From Acinetobacter pittii ATCC 19004 = CIP 70.29 (lineage in GTDB: Bacteria; Pseudomonadota; Gammaproteobacteria; Pseudomonadales; Moraxellaceae), in the NCBI RefSeq assembly GCF_000369045.1, contig NZ_KB849789.1, positions 370,586-434,585 on the forward strand: DNA of 64,000 nucleotides, in the 5' to 3' direction. Positions 8,751 to 18,517 of the stretch are shown here, in pieces. A program made the translations under genes and the position numbers. Position 1 is the first letter of the stretch. Each line of letters starts with the position of its first letter. A model generated the notes under the pieces. That model searched no databases and had not been told where the DNA came from. It saw nothing but the letters and a program-made list of their open reading frames with translations.

Positions 8751-10076
8751 TTAGTTTTCATCAATTGATGAGTGTGTTTCGGTTTGTTCTAAAATTCGAG
8801 TTACAAGAAGTTGGTCAATTTTAAAATGGTCGACATCGACAACTTCAAATTTATATCCACCAAATTCCACAAAATCTGCTGGACGTGGAATTTTGCGTAA
8901 ACGGTACATCATGAAACCTGCGAGCGTCTCATAGTTTTCTTCATCAGGCATTTCATCAATTTCAAGAGCATGTCTTAGATCATCAATTGGTGTACTGCCA
9001 TCAATTAACCATGAGTTATTATCACGTTTAATGATTTGCTGTTCTTCTTCAATAGGAGTAACCCAATCACCCATAACTGTAATCATGATATCGCTTAACG
9101 TAATCACTCCTACAACAAGTGCATATTCATTGATAACGACAGCAAATTTCTCTTTTGTAGAACGAAAACGGTCAAGTAGTTCAGAGAGTGTGAGAGTGTC
9201 GGGAATCATGAGTACAGTACGAATGGTAGACTCATTTAATTGAGTTGGTGATTGATTATTTAAAATGCGTACTAAGAAATCTTTAGCATCAACATAACCA
9301 ATAACCTGATCAATATTTTCATTACACACTAAAAATTTTGAGTAAGGATATTCTGCTAATTTTTGACGAATACTATCTTCATGTTCGTTTAAGGTGAAAT
9401 AAACAACGTTCTCGCGTGTCGTCATGCTTGAAGGTACAGTGCGTTCTTCTAGTTCAAAAACATTCTCAATAAAGTGGTGTTCTTGTTTTTGAAGTACGCC
9501 GGCTTGAGCGCCCGCATCCATGACCGCTGAAATATCATCAAAAGTAATATTGTCTTCGCGTGTTGTATTGACTTTAAACAAGCGAAATAACAGATTCGCA
9601 ATAGCATTAATTCCCCAAGCTAAGGGTTTACATACCTTAATAAAAACTTGAATCGGGTTAATAACGCTAATTGCAATTTTTTCAGGTGCAATCATTGCCA
9701 AGCGTTTTGGCATGAGATCGGCAAATAAAATAAATAGAGAAGTTACTAAAGTGAAGGAGAGGGCAAAACCGATAGTTTGTGTCCAAGGCCCTTCATAAAA
9801 GCGGTCAACTAAAGTGACAAAAAAGGGACGAAAAGCAGCTTCCCCCAAAATACCGCCTAAAATTGCAACTGCATTTAGGCCAATTTGAGAAGCTGCAAAA
9901 AAATCGGCAGATTGTTCTTGTAGATCAAGTACTTGTTGGGCACGTTCTTCGCCAGCTTCGGCTAAAATTTTTAACTTTACTTTTCTGGCACCAGCCAATG
10001 CAATTTCAGTTAAAGATAAAAAGCCTGCTGCGATGATGAGCAGTACGATGATAATGATATTTTGAAAGAGACTCAC
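8751..10076 (-). CDS. CNNM/CorC-type membrane protein with CBS domains (hemolysin C family)
   Basis: A 441-residue inner-membrane protein. Domains in order: an N-terminal CNNM (DUF21) membrane region with three or four hydrophobic segments (about residues 1-190, including LSLTEIALAGARKVKLKIL), a pair of CBS nucleotide-binding domains (about 205-330, with MTTRENVVYF and FAVVINEYALVVGVITLSDIM) and a C-terminal CorC_HlyC domain (about 345-425, YETLAGFMMYRLRKIPRPAD). Members are linked to Mg or Co transport; the hemolysin name is historical and not evidence of toxicity. The gene stands alone, with a terminator behind it. Confidence 0.92.
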   Translation of the reverse strand: MSLFQNIIIIVLLIIAAGFLSLTEIALAGARKVKLKILAEAGEERAQQVLDLQEQSADFFAASQIGLNAVAILGGILGEAAFRPFFVTLVDRFYEGPWTQTIGFALSFTLVTSLFILFADLMPKRLAMIAPEKIAISVINPIQVFIKVCKPLAWGINAIANLLFRLFKVNTTREDNITFDDISAVMDAGAQAGVLQKQEHHFIENVFELEERTVPSSMTTRENVVYFTLNEHEDSIRQKLAEYPYSKFLVCNENIDQVIGYVDAKDFLVRILNNQSPTQLNESTIRTVLMIPDTLTLSELLDRFRSTKEKFAVVINEYALVVGVITLSDIMITVMGDWVTPIEEEQQIIKRDNNSWLIDGSTPIDDLRHALEIDEMPDEENYETLAGFMMYRLRKIPRPADFVEFGGYKFEVVDVDHFKIDQLLVTRILEQTETHSSIDEN

Positions 10077-10118
10077 AAATCACCCGAGGTTCATCATTAT
10101 TATGACTATGTTTTAACA

Positions 10119-10159
10119 CAAAAAAGCGCTGAGGTAATCAGATTGATTGCTCAGCGCTT
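10119..10159 (-). terminator. Terminator of the LysR-type regulator gene
   Basis: Perfect 10-bp stem AAGCGCTGAG/CTCAGCGCTT (10124-10133 with 10150-10159), with a T run downstream on the minus strand. Confidence 0.88.
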
Positions 10160-10199
10160 GAAGATAATGTCTAAAATCGACAATTAAATTAAAATTTAT

Positions 10200-11189
10200 T
10201 TAATAGTGAGAAAATTGTGAATTATTGGTTAGAAATTCACGATTTTCTTCTTCAATCATTTGACGAGCAACAAATAAAATAAGTTGGCGCAACCAGCGAT
10301 GAGCTGGATGATGATGTAATAACGGGCACCAAGCCATTTTAAGTTCAAATTCTGGAATATAAAAAGGAGGATCTTTTATAACCAGTTTTGGATTTTGAGT
10401 TTGTAGGCGTGCCATTCGAGTTGGAAGGGTGGCAATCAAGTCAACATTTTGAGCAAGTAATGCTGGCATTTGGTAGTGACGAGTAAATACAGAAATTTTA
10501 CGACGTTGACCAATACGTTCTAATGCCTGATCGATCCAGCCTAAACCGCCTTGTTTATCTGGATTTACACCAAAGCCTACACCCATACCTGTTTTAGAAA
10601 CCCAGATATGTTGCGCATCTAGATAACTTTTGAGATTCAAATGGGTTACAGCAGGGTGTTTGTCATTAAGAATACAGCTGAAACTGTCACGCCAAACTAA
10701 CACTTGGTGGAAACTTTGCGGTATTTCATTAAATCTATTAATCGCAAGATCGACTTTACCTTGTTCCATGTCTCTATAAGACACATCACTTGGTGTAAGA
10801 AAGTCGAGTACAACATTTGGAGCTTCAGAGCGTAGAGCTTTGACAAGACGAGGAACTAAAGTTGCCTCGGCATAGTCAGATGTCATAATGCGGAAAACGC
10901 GATTACTTGTATAAGGGCGGAATTCGGTACGGGGTTCCAAAATCATGGAAAGATCAGAAAGGGCATCACGAATACGAGGTTGTAATTCAAGTGCACGTTC
11001 TGTTGGGGTCATCCCTTCGGAAGAACGGATAAGAAGCGGATCATTAAATAAATTACGTAAGCGACGTAAAATATTACTCATTGCAGGCTGAGTTACCCCA
11101 AGCTGTTCGGCTGCGCGCGTAACATTTTTTTCACGAAGAAGTACATCAAGATATATTAATAGATTAAGATCTACTCGCTCCAGATTCAT
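10200..11189 (-). CDS. LysR-family transcriptional regulator
   Basis: A 329-residue regulator starting MNLERVDLNLLIYLDVLL. The N-terminal winged helix-turn-helix is typical (KNVTRAAEQLGVTQPAMSNILRRLRNLFNDPLLIR, about residues 22-56), followed by a LysR substrate-binding domain. ATG 11189 is chosen; the reading frame continues up to a TTG at 11228, but the family pattern starts at MNLERVDLNLL. The NodD/LinR-like opening suggests a subgroup often controlling aromatic or amino-acid metabolism; the effector is unknown. It is divergent from aceA, 587 bases away, and could act there, but no LysR box was recognised. Confidence 0.9.
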   Translation of the reverse strand: MNLERVDLNLLIYLDVLLREKNVTRAAEQLGVTQPAMSNILRRLRNLFNDPLLIRSSEGMTPTERALELQPRIRDALSDLSMILEPRTEFRPYTSNRVFRIMTSDYAEATLVPRLVKALRSEAPNVVLDFLTPSDVSYRDMEQGKVDLAINRFNEIPQSFHQVLVWRDSFSCILNDKHPAVTHLNLKSYLDAQHIWVSKTGMGVGFGVNPDKQGGLGWIDQALERIGQRRKISVFTRHYQMPALLAQNVDLIATLPTRMARLQTQNPKLVIKDPPFYIPEFELKMAWCPLLHHHPAHRWLRQLILFVARQMIEEENREFLTNNSQFSHY

Positions 11190-11776
11190 AAAAAAAATAC
11201 CGAAAATAAAACCCTGAAATTGTTTCAAATTATGCCATATTTAATAATCATTGTGTGAAAAAATGATGAGAAAAGCGACATTTTTTGTAGAAATTAAGTA
11301 GGGTGGAAAGACGTTTCAAAGGCACGTTTTTACTGTCTTTGCTCAGTTTTGAATGAAAGAAATCTAAATAGAATATATTTATGAATAACTTCTCAATTTC
11401 TAGCATATAAATTGACTTTTTGCATTGGCAAAAATAGCCTAATTTACAATTGACTTTTAGATTTAAAAATGAGTGGAAAATCTCCAAAAATTGTATAAAA
11501 ATAAGACTTAGGGATTTTTTAGAATAAAACTTTATACTCCTTTAGGATAATTTTATTTTTATAAACAAAGTGTTAAAGTTTTTAGTTTTATCTATAATAT
11601 CGATTTATTGGTATATTTTTTAAATAAATACTGAAGATTAACAAAGGATATTGGATTAATTGATTGGCTAAGTCTAAGCTGTGTTCATGAGGAAGCAGCT
11701 GGTGTCATAAGAAATTTAAGTAACGTGACTCTAGGCTTCAATCGATGAAATCCTAAAATGAATACAGGACAATATC
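11190..11776. other. Long AT-rich regulatory interval between lysR-type gene and aceA
   Basis: About 590 bases between divergent genes. The first 400 bases are very AT-rich and hold only an unconvincing 79-codon ORF on the minus strand. The last 130 bases, closer to average composition, probably carry the aceA promoter and 5' leader. The aceA ribosome-binding site AGGAC lies just before the ATG at 11777. I see no clear hairpin or repeat. Confidence 0.55.
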
Positions 11777-13381
11777 ATGACTACATATCAAACAGCGATT
11801 GATGCAGTACGTCAATTAAAAGCAAAATTCGGCAATACTTGGGCAGACATTAGCCCAGAAGATGCTGCTCGTATGCAACTTCAAAACCGTTTCAAAACTG
11901 GTTTAGATATTGCTAAGTATACAGCTGCGATTATGCGTCGTGATATGGCTGAATACGATGCTGACTCAAGCAAATACACTCAATCATTAGGTTGCTGGCA
12001 TGGTTTCATCGCACAACAAAAAATGATTGCGAACAAAAAATATTTCGGTACTACAAGCAAACGTTATATCTACCTTTCTGGTTGGATGGTTGCTGCTCTT
12101 CGTTCTGAATTTGGTCCACTTCCTGACCAATCTATGCACGAAAAAACTTCTGTTCCTGCATTGATCGAAGAAATCTATACTTTCTTACGTCAAGCTGACG
12201 CAAAAGAATTAAACGATTTATTCCGTGCGCTTAAAAAAGCACAAGAAGCTGGTGATACTGCTAAAGCAGCTGAAATCACAGCTCAAATCGACAACTTTGA
12301 AACTCACGTTGTGCCAATTATTGCGGACATCGATGCTGGTTTCGGTAACGAAGAAGCAACTTATTTACTTGCTAAGAAAATGATCGAAGCTGGTGCGTGT
12401 GCGCTTCAAATTGAAAACCAAGTATCTGATGCTAAACAATGTGGTCACCAAGCTGGTAAAGTAACTGTTCCACACGAAGACTTCATCGCTAAGATCCATG
12501 CATTACGTTATGCATTCTTAGAAATGGGTCTTGAAGAAGGTATCATTGTTGCGCGTACTGACTCTGAAGGCGCTGACTTGACTCAAAAAATCCCAGTGGT
12601 TAAAGAGCCAGGTGACATCGCTTCTCAATACATCAGCTACTTAGATACTCAAGAAATTGACATTGCTGATGCTCAAGAAGATGAAATCTTAATCAAGCGT
12701 GATGGTAAATTACACCGTCCTAAGCGTTTACCTTCTGGCTTATATCAGTTCCGTGCTGACACGCAAATTGACCGTGTTGTACTTGACTGTGTGTCTAGCT
12801 TACAAAATGGTGCTGACCTTCTTTGGATCGAAACTGCGACTCCAAACGTAGAAGAAATCGCACACATGGTTAACCGTGTTAAAGAAGTTGTTCCAAATGC
12901 TAAGCTTGTTTATAACAACAGCCCATCATTCAACTGGACTTTAAACTTCCGTCAACAAGCTTACGACCGTTGGGTTGCTGAAGGTAAAGACGTTTCTGCA
13001 TATGACCGCGCTAAATTAATGAGTGCTGAATATGACAACACTGAATTAGCTGCTGATGCTGATGACAAGATCCGTACTTTCCAAGCAGATGCTTCTCGTG
13101 AAGCGGGTGTGTTCCATCACTTGATCACACTTCCGACTTACCACACTGCTGCTCTTTCTACTCATGAGCTTGCACAAGGTTACTTCGGTTCTGAAGGTAT
13201 GTTGGCTTATGTTGCTGGCGTACAACGTAAAGAAATCCGCGGTGGTATCGCTTGTGTTAAACACCAAGCAATGGCGGGTTCTGACATCGGTGATGATCAC
13301 AAAGAAATCTTCTCTGGTGACAACGCTCTTAAAGCACATGACGATGCTAAAAACACAATGAACCAATTCGCAGCTCACTAA
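11777..13381 (+). CDS. aceA: Isocitrate lyase
   Basis: A 534-residue first enzyme of the glyoxylate shunt, splitting isocitrate into glyoxylate and succinate so that acetate and fatty acids can feed growth. It belongs to the long Pseudomonas/Acinetobacter subtype (E. coli AceA has 434 residues). Seen are SLGCWHGFIAQQKM, YLSGWMVAALRSEFGPLPDQS (about 98-118), the metal and substrate region PIIADIDAGFGNEEATYLLAKKMIEAGA (about 179-206), the catalytic-loop KQCGHQAGK (about 222-230) and NNSPSFNWTLNF (about 382-393). Codon use is strongly biased, suggesting high expression. No malate synthase gene is nearby. A strong terminator follows. Confidence 0.98.
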   Translation: MTTYQTAIDAVRQLKAKFGNTWADISPEDAARMQLQNRFKTGLDIAKYTAAIMRRDMAEYDADSSKYTQSLGCWHGFIAQQKMIANKKYFGTTSKRYIYLSGWMVAALRSEFGPLPDQSMHEKTSVPALIEEIYTFLRQADAKELNDLFRALKKAQEAGDTAKAAEITAQIDNFETHVVPIIADIDAGFGNEEATYLLAKKMIEAGACALQIENQVSDAKQCGHQAGKVTVPHEDFIAKIHALRYAFLEMGLEEGIIVARTDSEGADLTQKIPVVKEPGDIASQYISYLDTQEIDIADAQEDEILIKRDGKLHRPKRLPSGLYQFRADTQIDRVVLDCVSSLQNGADLLWIETATPNVEEIAHMVNRVKEVVPNAKLVYNNSPSFNWTLNFRQQAYDRWVAEGKDVSAYDRAKLMSAEYDNTELAADADDKIRTFQADASREAGVFHHLITLPTYHTAALSTHELAQGYFGSEGMLAYVAGVQRKEIRGGIACVKHQAMAGSDIGDDHKEIFSGDNALKAHDDAKNTMNQFAAH

Positions 13382-13393
13382 GAATTGATTCAT

Positions 13394-13424
13394 AAAAAAA
13401 CCCGCTCAAATGAGCGGGTTTTTT
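13394..13424. terminator. Bidirectional terminator between aceA and the NlpE-like gene
   Basis: CCCGCTC/GAGCGGG stem (13401-13407 with 13412-13418) with A and T runs on either side. Confidence 0.92.
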
Positions 13425-13436
13425 AATTATTAAAAA

Positions 13437-13907
13437 TTATTTTTTCAAAACATAGTGTTCAGCTAAAGAGCCTTCAACTTTTTTACCTTCCATATCTAAA
13501 GCAGTTGCAGTATTTTCACCAATAAAGAATTTACGGTTTTGGCCTTTATCATCTAACGTAATAACTGAAGTATTATCTTTGTCGAAAGTAAAGGTACCAT
13601 GGGTTTCAAATGGGTTGGTGTCACCTTTACCAAGATAAGTTTCGGTTAGCTCGTAGGTTTTATCATCTTTAAGTTCTAATTCAGTTTTAATACCTTCACA
13701 GTCCGCACATGGGAGAGTGCCTTTATATGTGCCGTCCCAATCGAGTGAGTTTTCAGCTGTGTGTGCGGTATCTACAGCATTATTATTTGCTTCAGTGGTT
13801 TGCGCTGGAGCAGATGCTTGAGTTGTCGTGTCGGCTTTATTTTCATTTTTGCTACAAGCGGCAAGAAGGATACTTAAGAGTGCTACTGATAATAATGTTT
13901 TTTTCAT
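13437..13907 (-). CDS. NlpE N-terminal-domain lipoprotein
   Basis: A 156-residue lipoprotein. The signal peptide MKKTLLSVALLSILLAAC ends in a lipobox LLAAC with Cys18 as the lipidated residue, followed by a low-complexity Thr/Ala/Asn linker to about residue 52. The folded part carries DWDGTYKGTLPCADCEGIKTELELKDDKTYELTETYLGKGD, the signature with the CxxC pair of the NlpE/CutF N-terminal domain. In E. coli, NlpE senses surface contact, copper and lipoprotein trafficking through Cpx; here there is no second NlpE domain and no Cpx genes nearby, so only the domain is certain. Confidence 0.92.
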   Translation of the reverse strand: MKKTLLSVALLSILLAACSKNENKADTTTQASAPAQTTEANNNAVDTAHTAENSLDWDGTYKGTLPCADCEGIKTELELKDDKTYELTETYLGKGDTNPFETHGTFTFDKDNTSVITLDDKGQNRKFFIGENTATALDMEGKKVEGSLAEHYVLKK

Positions 13908-14063
13908 GATGATCTAAACCTCGGAAAATAAATAAAAAACAAGTAAACAGGCTATGAAATATAAGAGCCTAATAAAAGTTTAAGTATGTAATTTAATTTT
14001 AACAAAAGGTAAAGTGAGTAAAATTTAATCAAAAAAGAAAGAAATAATAATTAAAAAGAAAAA

Positions 14064-14097
14064 TTAAGGTATCCACTAAAATTAATGAATACCTTTA
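14064..14097 (-). terminator. Terminator of the small lipoprotein gene
   Basis: AAGGTAT/ATACCTT stem (14066-14072 with 14089-14095), 16-base loop, followed by AATTTTTC on the minus strand. Confidence 0.6.
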
Positions 14098-14101
14098 TTT
14101 A

Positions 14102-14425
14102 TCAAGGTTGAGAAGAAACTCCACCTAAAGAATCACAAGCTGATTTATAAAGTTGATATTGTTGCTTTAAAACTTCATCTAGCGGCATGTCGAATAACTC
14201 TTCACCATTCTTGTAACTCTCTACATATGAAGTCGCTTTTTCTTTGCTTACCGCTAAAGATTGTTGGTAGTAAGTATTAATTGAGCTTGTTGCAATCTGA
14301 CTTGTCTCAACATTTTTACATTCAAAATTATGGAGAATTTTTTCTGCACGTTTGACCTCATTAGATTGGCCAAAAATACACCCAGTTAAAAAGACAAGTG
14401 GTGTTAACACGAAAAAAAGTTTCAT
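14102..14425 (-). CDS. Small lipoprotein, hypothetical
   Basis: A 107-residue predicted lipoprotein of unknown function. The start MKLFFVLTPLVFLTGC gives a short signal peptide with lipobox FLTGC (Cys16). The ATG at 14425 is preferred to an in-frame TTG 21 bases upstream, because only the ATG gives a normal signal. The mature part is helical and charged, with Cys residues near mature positions 20 and 84 (FECKNVE, KSACDSLGG) that could form a disulfide in the periplasm. It reads away from the urease operon, with about 200 bases between. Confidence 0.8.
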   Translation of the reverse strand: MKLFFVLTPLVFLTGCIFGQSNEVKRAEKILHNFECKNVETSQIATSSINTYYQQSLAVSKEKATSYVESYKNGEELFDMPLDEVLKQQYQLYKSACDSLGGVSSQP

Positions 14426-14573
14426 GGAGAGTAAGTATGGAAGCAACGGTGGGCGCTATTGTATAAATAATTCCAAGAGTTACTGTGCTTTTATGTTAGA
14501 CATTGATGATTTTTTAACTCATTAAAATCGAAAAATTGTATCTAATTTTATCATTTTGCTTATTTTTATATTT

Positions 14574-14587
14574 GGTGCGTATTTTGC
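14574..14587 (+). promoter_or_regulatory. Sigma-54-like -24/-12 promoter upstream of ureD
   Basis: TGGTGCG-TATT-TTGCT: GG at 14574-14575 and GC at 14586-14587 are separated by exactly ten bases, as in RpoN promoters (consensus TGGCACG-N4-TTGCW). The expected start is near 14599, 28 bases before the ureD ATG. The block CGTATTTTGCTTA (14578-14590) recurs exactly upstream of ureA. Confidence 0.55.
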
Positions 14588-14626
14588 TTATAACTTTAAG
14601 CACTTATTTTGAACATATGAACCAGA

Positions 14627-15502
14627 ATGAATCAGGTACAAACGTTTTCAAAAAACTCTTTAGCACCATTTTGGTATGCGCGATTAGAGCTCGGATTTTG
14701 TTTTGAAAATTCACGCACCATAATGAGTCATAGAAAACACCATGGCCCTGTAAGGGTGCAAAAAATGCTCTGGCCTGAAAAAACAGGTGTATGTCATGCG
14801 ATTATTGTACATCCTCCAGCAGGAATTGCAGGAGGAGATCATCTTACTTTTCAAATTGAAACCAAAGATCAAGCTCATGCGGTTGTGACGACTCCTGGTG
14901 CTGGAAAGTGGTACAAAACTAATGAGAAACAGGCCTTTCAGCATATTCATCTTCATGTGCGAGATCGGTCTATTTTGGAGTGGGTTCCTCAAGAAACGAT
15001 GCTGTTTGATGGAGCTCTAGCACACTCAGAAACTCATATTCATCTTGATCTTGCTGCCAGTTTTATTGGCTGGGATATGTTGGTACTCGGGCGACAGGCA
15101 CGTGCTGAACGTTTTGTGCAGGGAAGTTATCACAACCAGTTTAAGTTGTGGCGAGAACAAAAGTTACTAGTTGCAGATACATTGTTTTTTGAAGGTGAAG
15201 ACCGTTGGCTGAGTTCATGTTTAGGTATGAATAATCAGGCCGTAATGGGAAGCTTTTGGGCAGTCGCTCCCGAAAAGTATCGCTCAGCTTTTTATTTAGA
15301 ACAGCAGTTAGAACTCATTCGTGAATTGATGATGCGTATGCAAGCACCTGTAACTTTAACCTTATTAGATGATGTAGTTTGTGCGCGTTTCTTGGGAAAT
15401 GATGTCCGACATTGCCATGATGCTTTTGCAGCAATAAGAGCAAGATTAAGACGTTATTGGTTTGATTTAGATGAAGAATTCCCAAGAATCTGGAGAACTT
15501 AA
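14627..15502 (+). CDS. ureD: Urease accessory protein UreD
   Basis: A 291-residue scaffold protein (UreD/UreH) that binds the apo-urease and recruits UreF and UreG for nickel insertion. Family segments include [34 protein letters not shown] (about 41-74), [12 protein letters not shown] (about 87-98), [12 protein letters not shown] (about 121-132) and the C-terminal [24 protein letters not shown]. Start ATG 14627 lacks a strong ribosome-binding site. It is first in the cluster and 101 bases upstream of ureA, with a second possible promoter in the gap. Confidence 0.95.
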   Translation: MNQVQTFSKNSLAPFWYARLELGFCFENSRTIMSHRKHHGPVRVQKMLWPEKTGVCHAIIVHPPAGIAGGDHLTFQIETKDQAHAVVTTPGAGKWYKTNEKQAFQHIHLHVRDRSILEWVPQETMLFDGALAHSETHIHLDLAASFIGWDMLVLGRQARAERFVQGSYHNQFKLWREQKLLVADTLFFEGEDRWLSSCLGMNNQAVMGSFWAVAPEKYRSAFYLEQQLELIRELMMRMQAPVTLTLLDDVVCARFLGNDVRHCHDAFAAIRARLRRYWFDLDEEFPRIWRT

Positions 15503-15555
15503 GTTACGTTAAATTGCGTATTTAAAAAACGATTAAAACAAGTATGCTGCTTTTG

Positions 15556-15569
15556 AGCACGTATTTTGC
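15556..15569 (+). promoter_or_regulatory. Second sigma-54-like promoter, upstream of ureA
   Basis: GAGCACG-TATT-TTGCT: the downstream TTGCTTA and the CACG of the -24 element match RpoN consensus, but the conserved GG is AG (15556-15557); GC lies at 15568-15569. Spacing equals that of the ureD copy. The weaker -24 element lowers confidence. Confidence 0.4.
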
Positions 15570-15603
15570 TTAAAGAAAATTAGATGCTATTTAGGAAAGA
15601 GAT

Positions 15604-15906
15604 ATGGAACTCAATCCAACAGAAAAAGATAAATTACTTATTTTTACCGCAGGGCTAGTCGCTGAGCGTCGTAAAGCGCGTGGTTTGAAACTAAATTATC
15701 CCGAAGCTATTGCTTTTATTTCTGCTGCTTTGCTTGAAGGAGCACGGGATGGTATGACGGTGAGTGACTTAATGCATTACGGAACAACTTTATTAAAGCG
15801 CGAAGATGTGATGGATGGTGTGCCAGAAATGATTGCTGAGGTTCAAGTCGAAGCAACTTTTCCTGATGGCTCGAAGTTAGTCACTGTTCATCAGCCAATC
15901 GTATAA
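15604..15906 (+). CDS. ureA: Urease subunit gamma
   Basis: A 100-residue small structural subunit. [40 protein letters not shown] and the C-terminal [18 protein letters not shown] match UreA over the full usual length of 100 residues. A good ribosome-binding site, AGGAAAGAG, precedes the ATG. ureB follows after 11 bases with its own AAAGGAA site. Gamma, beta and alpha subunits assemble into the (ABC)3-type urease that hydrolyses urea to ammonia and carbamate. Confidence 0.98.
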   Translation: MELNPTEKDKLLIFTAGLVAERRKARGLKLNYPEAIAFISAALLEGARDGMTVSDLMHYGTTLLKREDVMDGVPEMIAEVQVEATFPDGSKLVTVHQPIV

Positions 15907-15917
15907 AAGGAACGCTT

Positions 15918-16226
15918 ATGATCCCCGGTGAAATCATTACTCCAGGTGCTGATATTGAGCTGAATGTTGGACGGCAAACTTTAAAAGTTTTAGTTGCCAA
16001 CATTGGCGATCGGCCTATTCAGGTGGGTTCTCATTTTCATTTTTATGAAGCAAATGATGCATTACAGTTTGATCGCGAAATGACGAAGGGTTTTCGACTA
16101 AATATTGCAGCTGGTACAGCAATACGTTTTGAACCGGGACAAAGTCGAGAAGTAGAGCTTGTTGCTTTAGCGGGTAAGCGAGAAGTATATGGTTTTGCAG
16201 GCCGAGTCATGGGCACGTTGGATTAA
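15918..16226 (+). CDS. ureB: Urease subunit beta
   Basis: A 102-residue structural subunit. [16 protein letters not shown], the [17 protein letters not shown] motif (about 31-47) and [40 protein letters not shown] segments are typical; the length is the usual 101-106. As in most Gram-negatives beta and gamma are separate genes rather than fused. Located between ureA and ureC in one operon. Confidence 0.98.
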   Translation: MIPGEIITPGADIELNVGRQTLKVLVANIGDRPIQVGSHFHFYEANDALQFDREMTKGFRLNIAAGTAIRFEPGQSREVELVALAGKREVYGFAGRVMGTLD

Positions 16227-16263
16227 AAATAACAATGATAATGAAAGAGATGAGTAATAAGTT

Positions 16264-17964
16264 ATGAAAATGTCACGTCGTGCATATGCTGAGATGTTTG
16301 GTCCAACGGTTGGTGATCGTATCCGCTTGGCTGATACAGAGCTTTTTATTGAGGTTGAGCAAGATCTAACGACTTATGGTGAAGAAGTTAAGTTTGGCGG
16401 TGGCAAAGTCATTCGTGATGGAATGGGGCAATCCCAACTTTTAGCTGATGAAGTTGCTGACACTGTAATTACCAATGCTTTGATTGTCGATTGGTGGGGG
16501 ATTGTAAAAGCTGATGTTGGCTTAAAAAATGGTCGAATCTGGAAAATAGGGAAAGCAGGAAATCCTGATATTCAACCTGACATTACCATTCCTTTAGGTG
16601 CTGCAACAGAAGTGATTGCGGGTGAAGGGCAAATTTTAACGGCAGGTGGTATTGATACTCACATTCACTGGATTTGTCCTCAACAAGTTGAAACTGCGCT
16701 CATGTCGGGTACAACAACAATGGTAGGTGGTGGTACAGGACCTGCGGCAGGTACTTCGGCAACGACAGTGACTCCGGGACCTTGGCATATTGCGACCATG
16801 TTGCAAGCCATTGATGATTTACCTATGAATATTGGCCTGTTAGGCAAAGGTAATTTGAGTTTGCCAGACCCAATTCGAGAGCAAATTAAAGCTGGGGTAA
16901 TTGGGTTAAAACTACATGAAGACTGGGGCTCAACACCGGCAGCCATTGATAACTGTTTGAGTGTGGCAGATGAGTTTGATGTGCAGGTCGCGATTCACAC
17001 AGATACTTTAAATGAAGGTGGGTTTTTAGAAGAAACTCTAGCTGCATTTAAAGATCGTACGATTCATACATACCATACCGAAGGCGCTGGTGGTGGACAT
17101 GCACCCGACATTTTAAAGGCAATTGGACAAAGTAATGTCTTGCCGTCTTCAACTAATCCAACACGTCCTTATACGATTAATACCATTGATGAGCATTTAG
17201 ACATGCTCATGGTTTGCCACCATTTAGACCCAGCAATTGCTGAAGATATTGCTTTTGCAGAAAGCCGTATTCGCCGTGAAACTATTGCCGCTGAAGATAT
17301 TTTGCAAGACTTAGGTGCAATTGCCATGATGTCCTCTGACTCTCAGGCGATGGGTCGTGTGGGTGAAGTAATTATACGTACTTGGCAAACTGCTCATAAA
17401 ATGAAAATTCAACGTGGTCCTTTAGAGGGTGATAATGAGTTTCATGATAACAATCGCGTTAAACGCTACATTGCCAAATATACAATTAACCCAGCCATTA
17501 CCCATGGTTTAAGTCATGAAATCGGTTCGGTTGAAGTTGGAAAACTTGCTGATTTAGTGTTATGGAAGCCTGCATTTTTTGGTGTGAAACCTTCCATGAT
17601 TATTAAAGGTGGCATGATTGCAGCGGCACCGATGGGTGACATTAATGCTTCAATTCCGACACCTCAACCCGTGCATTATCGCCCAATGTTTGGGGCTTAT
17701 CCGCGTGGTGTACATAACACCTGTATTACCTTTTTATCTCAAGCAGCAATCGATGAAAAAGTTGCTGAGAAGCTAAATCTTAAAAAGTTAATTAGTCCAT
17801 GTAAAAACACTCGTTCAATTACCAAAGCCGATATGAAGCACAACACATATTGTCCAGTCATGCATGTTCATCCTGAAACTTATGAGGTACGGGCTGATGG
17901 TGAATTATTAACGTGTGAACCTGCAGACGTATTACCCATGGCACAGCGTTATTTCTTATTTTGA
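16264..17964 (+). CDS. ureC: Urease subunit alpha (catalytic)
   Basis: A 566-residue catalytic amidohydrolase with a di-nickel centre. Visible are the nickel ligands in [12 protein letters not shown] (about residues 129-140), the carbamylated lysine in [12 protein letters not shown] (about 215-226), further His ligands in [13 protein letters not shown] and [15 protein letters not shown], the flap sequence MVCHHLDP (about 318-325) and [11 protein letters not shown]. The length is standard. No key residue is missing, so the enzyme should be active once UreDEFG load nickel. Confidence 0.99.
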   Translation: MKMSRRAYAEMFGPTVGDRIRLADTELFIEVEQDLTTYGEEVKFGGGKVIRDGMGQSQLLADEVADTVITNALIVDWWGIVKADVGLKNGRIWKIGKAGNPDIQPDITIPLGAATEVIAGEGQILTAGGIDTHIHWICPQQVETALMSGTTTMVGGGTGPAAGTSATTVTPGPWHIATMLQAIDDLPMNIGLLGKGNLSLPDPIREQIKAGVIGLKLHEDWGSTPAAIDNCLSVADEFDVQVAIHTDTLNEGGFLEETLAAFKDRTIHTYHTEGAGGGHAPDILKAIGQSNVLPSSTNPTRPYTINTIDEHLDMLMVCHHLDPAIAEDIAFAESRIRRETIAAEDILQDLGAIAMMSSDSQAMGRVGEVIIRTWQTAHKMKIQRGPLEGDNEFHDNNRVKRYIAKYTINPAITHGLSHEIGSVEVGKLADLVLWKPAFFGVKPSMIIKGGMIAAAPMGDINASIPTPQPVHYRPMFGAYPRGVHNTCITFLSQAAIDEKVAEKLNLKKLISPCKNTRSITKADMKHNTYCPVMHVHPETYEVRADGELLTCEPADVLPMAQRYFLF

Positions 17965-18034
17965 TAAGTTTTATAGAGATGATATGTCTCATTACTCTAG
18001 ATATGAAAGAAATAAATAAGGAGAGAAAAGCTAA

Positions 18035-18517
18035 ATGAAAATTTACACACAACGACTTGAAGATATTTCTCCTGATCAGGTATTTGAAACGGTTGAACTG
18101 ACTTTTGATACCCGTCAAAAATCACGGTTCCGAGCGGCTTTAGCGAGTGGTGTCGATATTGGTGCTGATTTACCGCGTACTGGCATTTTGCGTAGTGGTT
18201 CATATATTGCAACGCAAGAGGGCGATGTATTACGTATTGATGCCAAACCTGAGCGATTAATGCAAGTCACTGCTCAAACCGATTTTGATTTGCTTAAAGC
18301 TGCCTATCACTTAGGTAATAGACATGTACCGTTAATGTTGACCCCTACAGCTTTGTATTTTGAGCCTGATCATGTGCTTGCAGAAATGGTAGAAGGTTTA
18401 GGACTTACAGTTTCAGAAACTGATCATCCGTTTGAACCTGAAAGTGGCGCTTATGCACAGCATAGTCATGATCATCGTTTAAGCCCAATCAAAGCTTTAC
18501 ATCATGTCCACTCATAG
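18035..18517 (+). CDS. ureE: Urease accessory protein UreE (nickel metallochaperone)
   Basis: A 160-residue metallochaperone delivering nickel to the UreDFG complex. The N-terminal peptide-binding domain contains [32 protein letters not shown] sequence, and the metal domain has [12 protein letters not shown] (about 90-101). The C terminus is His-rich but short ([18 protein letters not shown]), giving extra nickel-binding sites. The ribosome-binding site AAGGAGAG lies upstream. The stop overlaps the start of ureF by 14 bases, so the two are translationally coupled. Confidence 0.96.
   Translation: MKIYTQRLEDISPDQVFETVELTFDTRQKSRFRAALASGVDIGADLPRTGILRSGSYIATQEGDVLRIDAKPERLMQVTAQTDFDLLKAAYHLGNRHVPLMLTPTALYFEPDHVLAEMVEGLGLTVSETDHPFEPESGAYAQHSHDHRLSPIKALHHVHS

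Noticed and set aside
11248..11487. 79-codon minus-strand ORF in the aceA upstream region
   Set aside because: Very AT-rich, no ribosome-binding site, amino-acid composition of random AT sequence (many Phe, Lys, Ser, Asn), no family.
13046..13393. 115-codon ORF antisense to aceA
   Set aside because: A shadow of the strongly biased codons of aceA.
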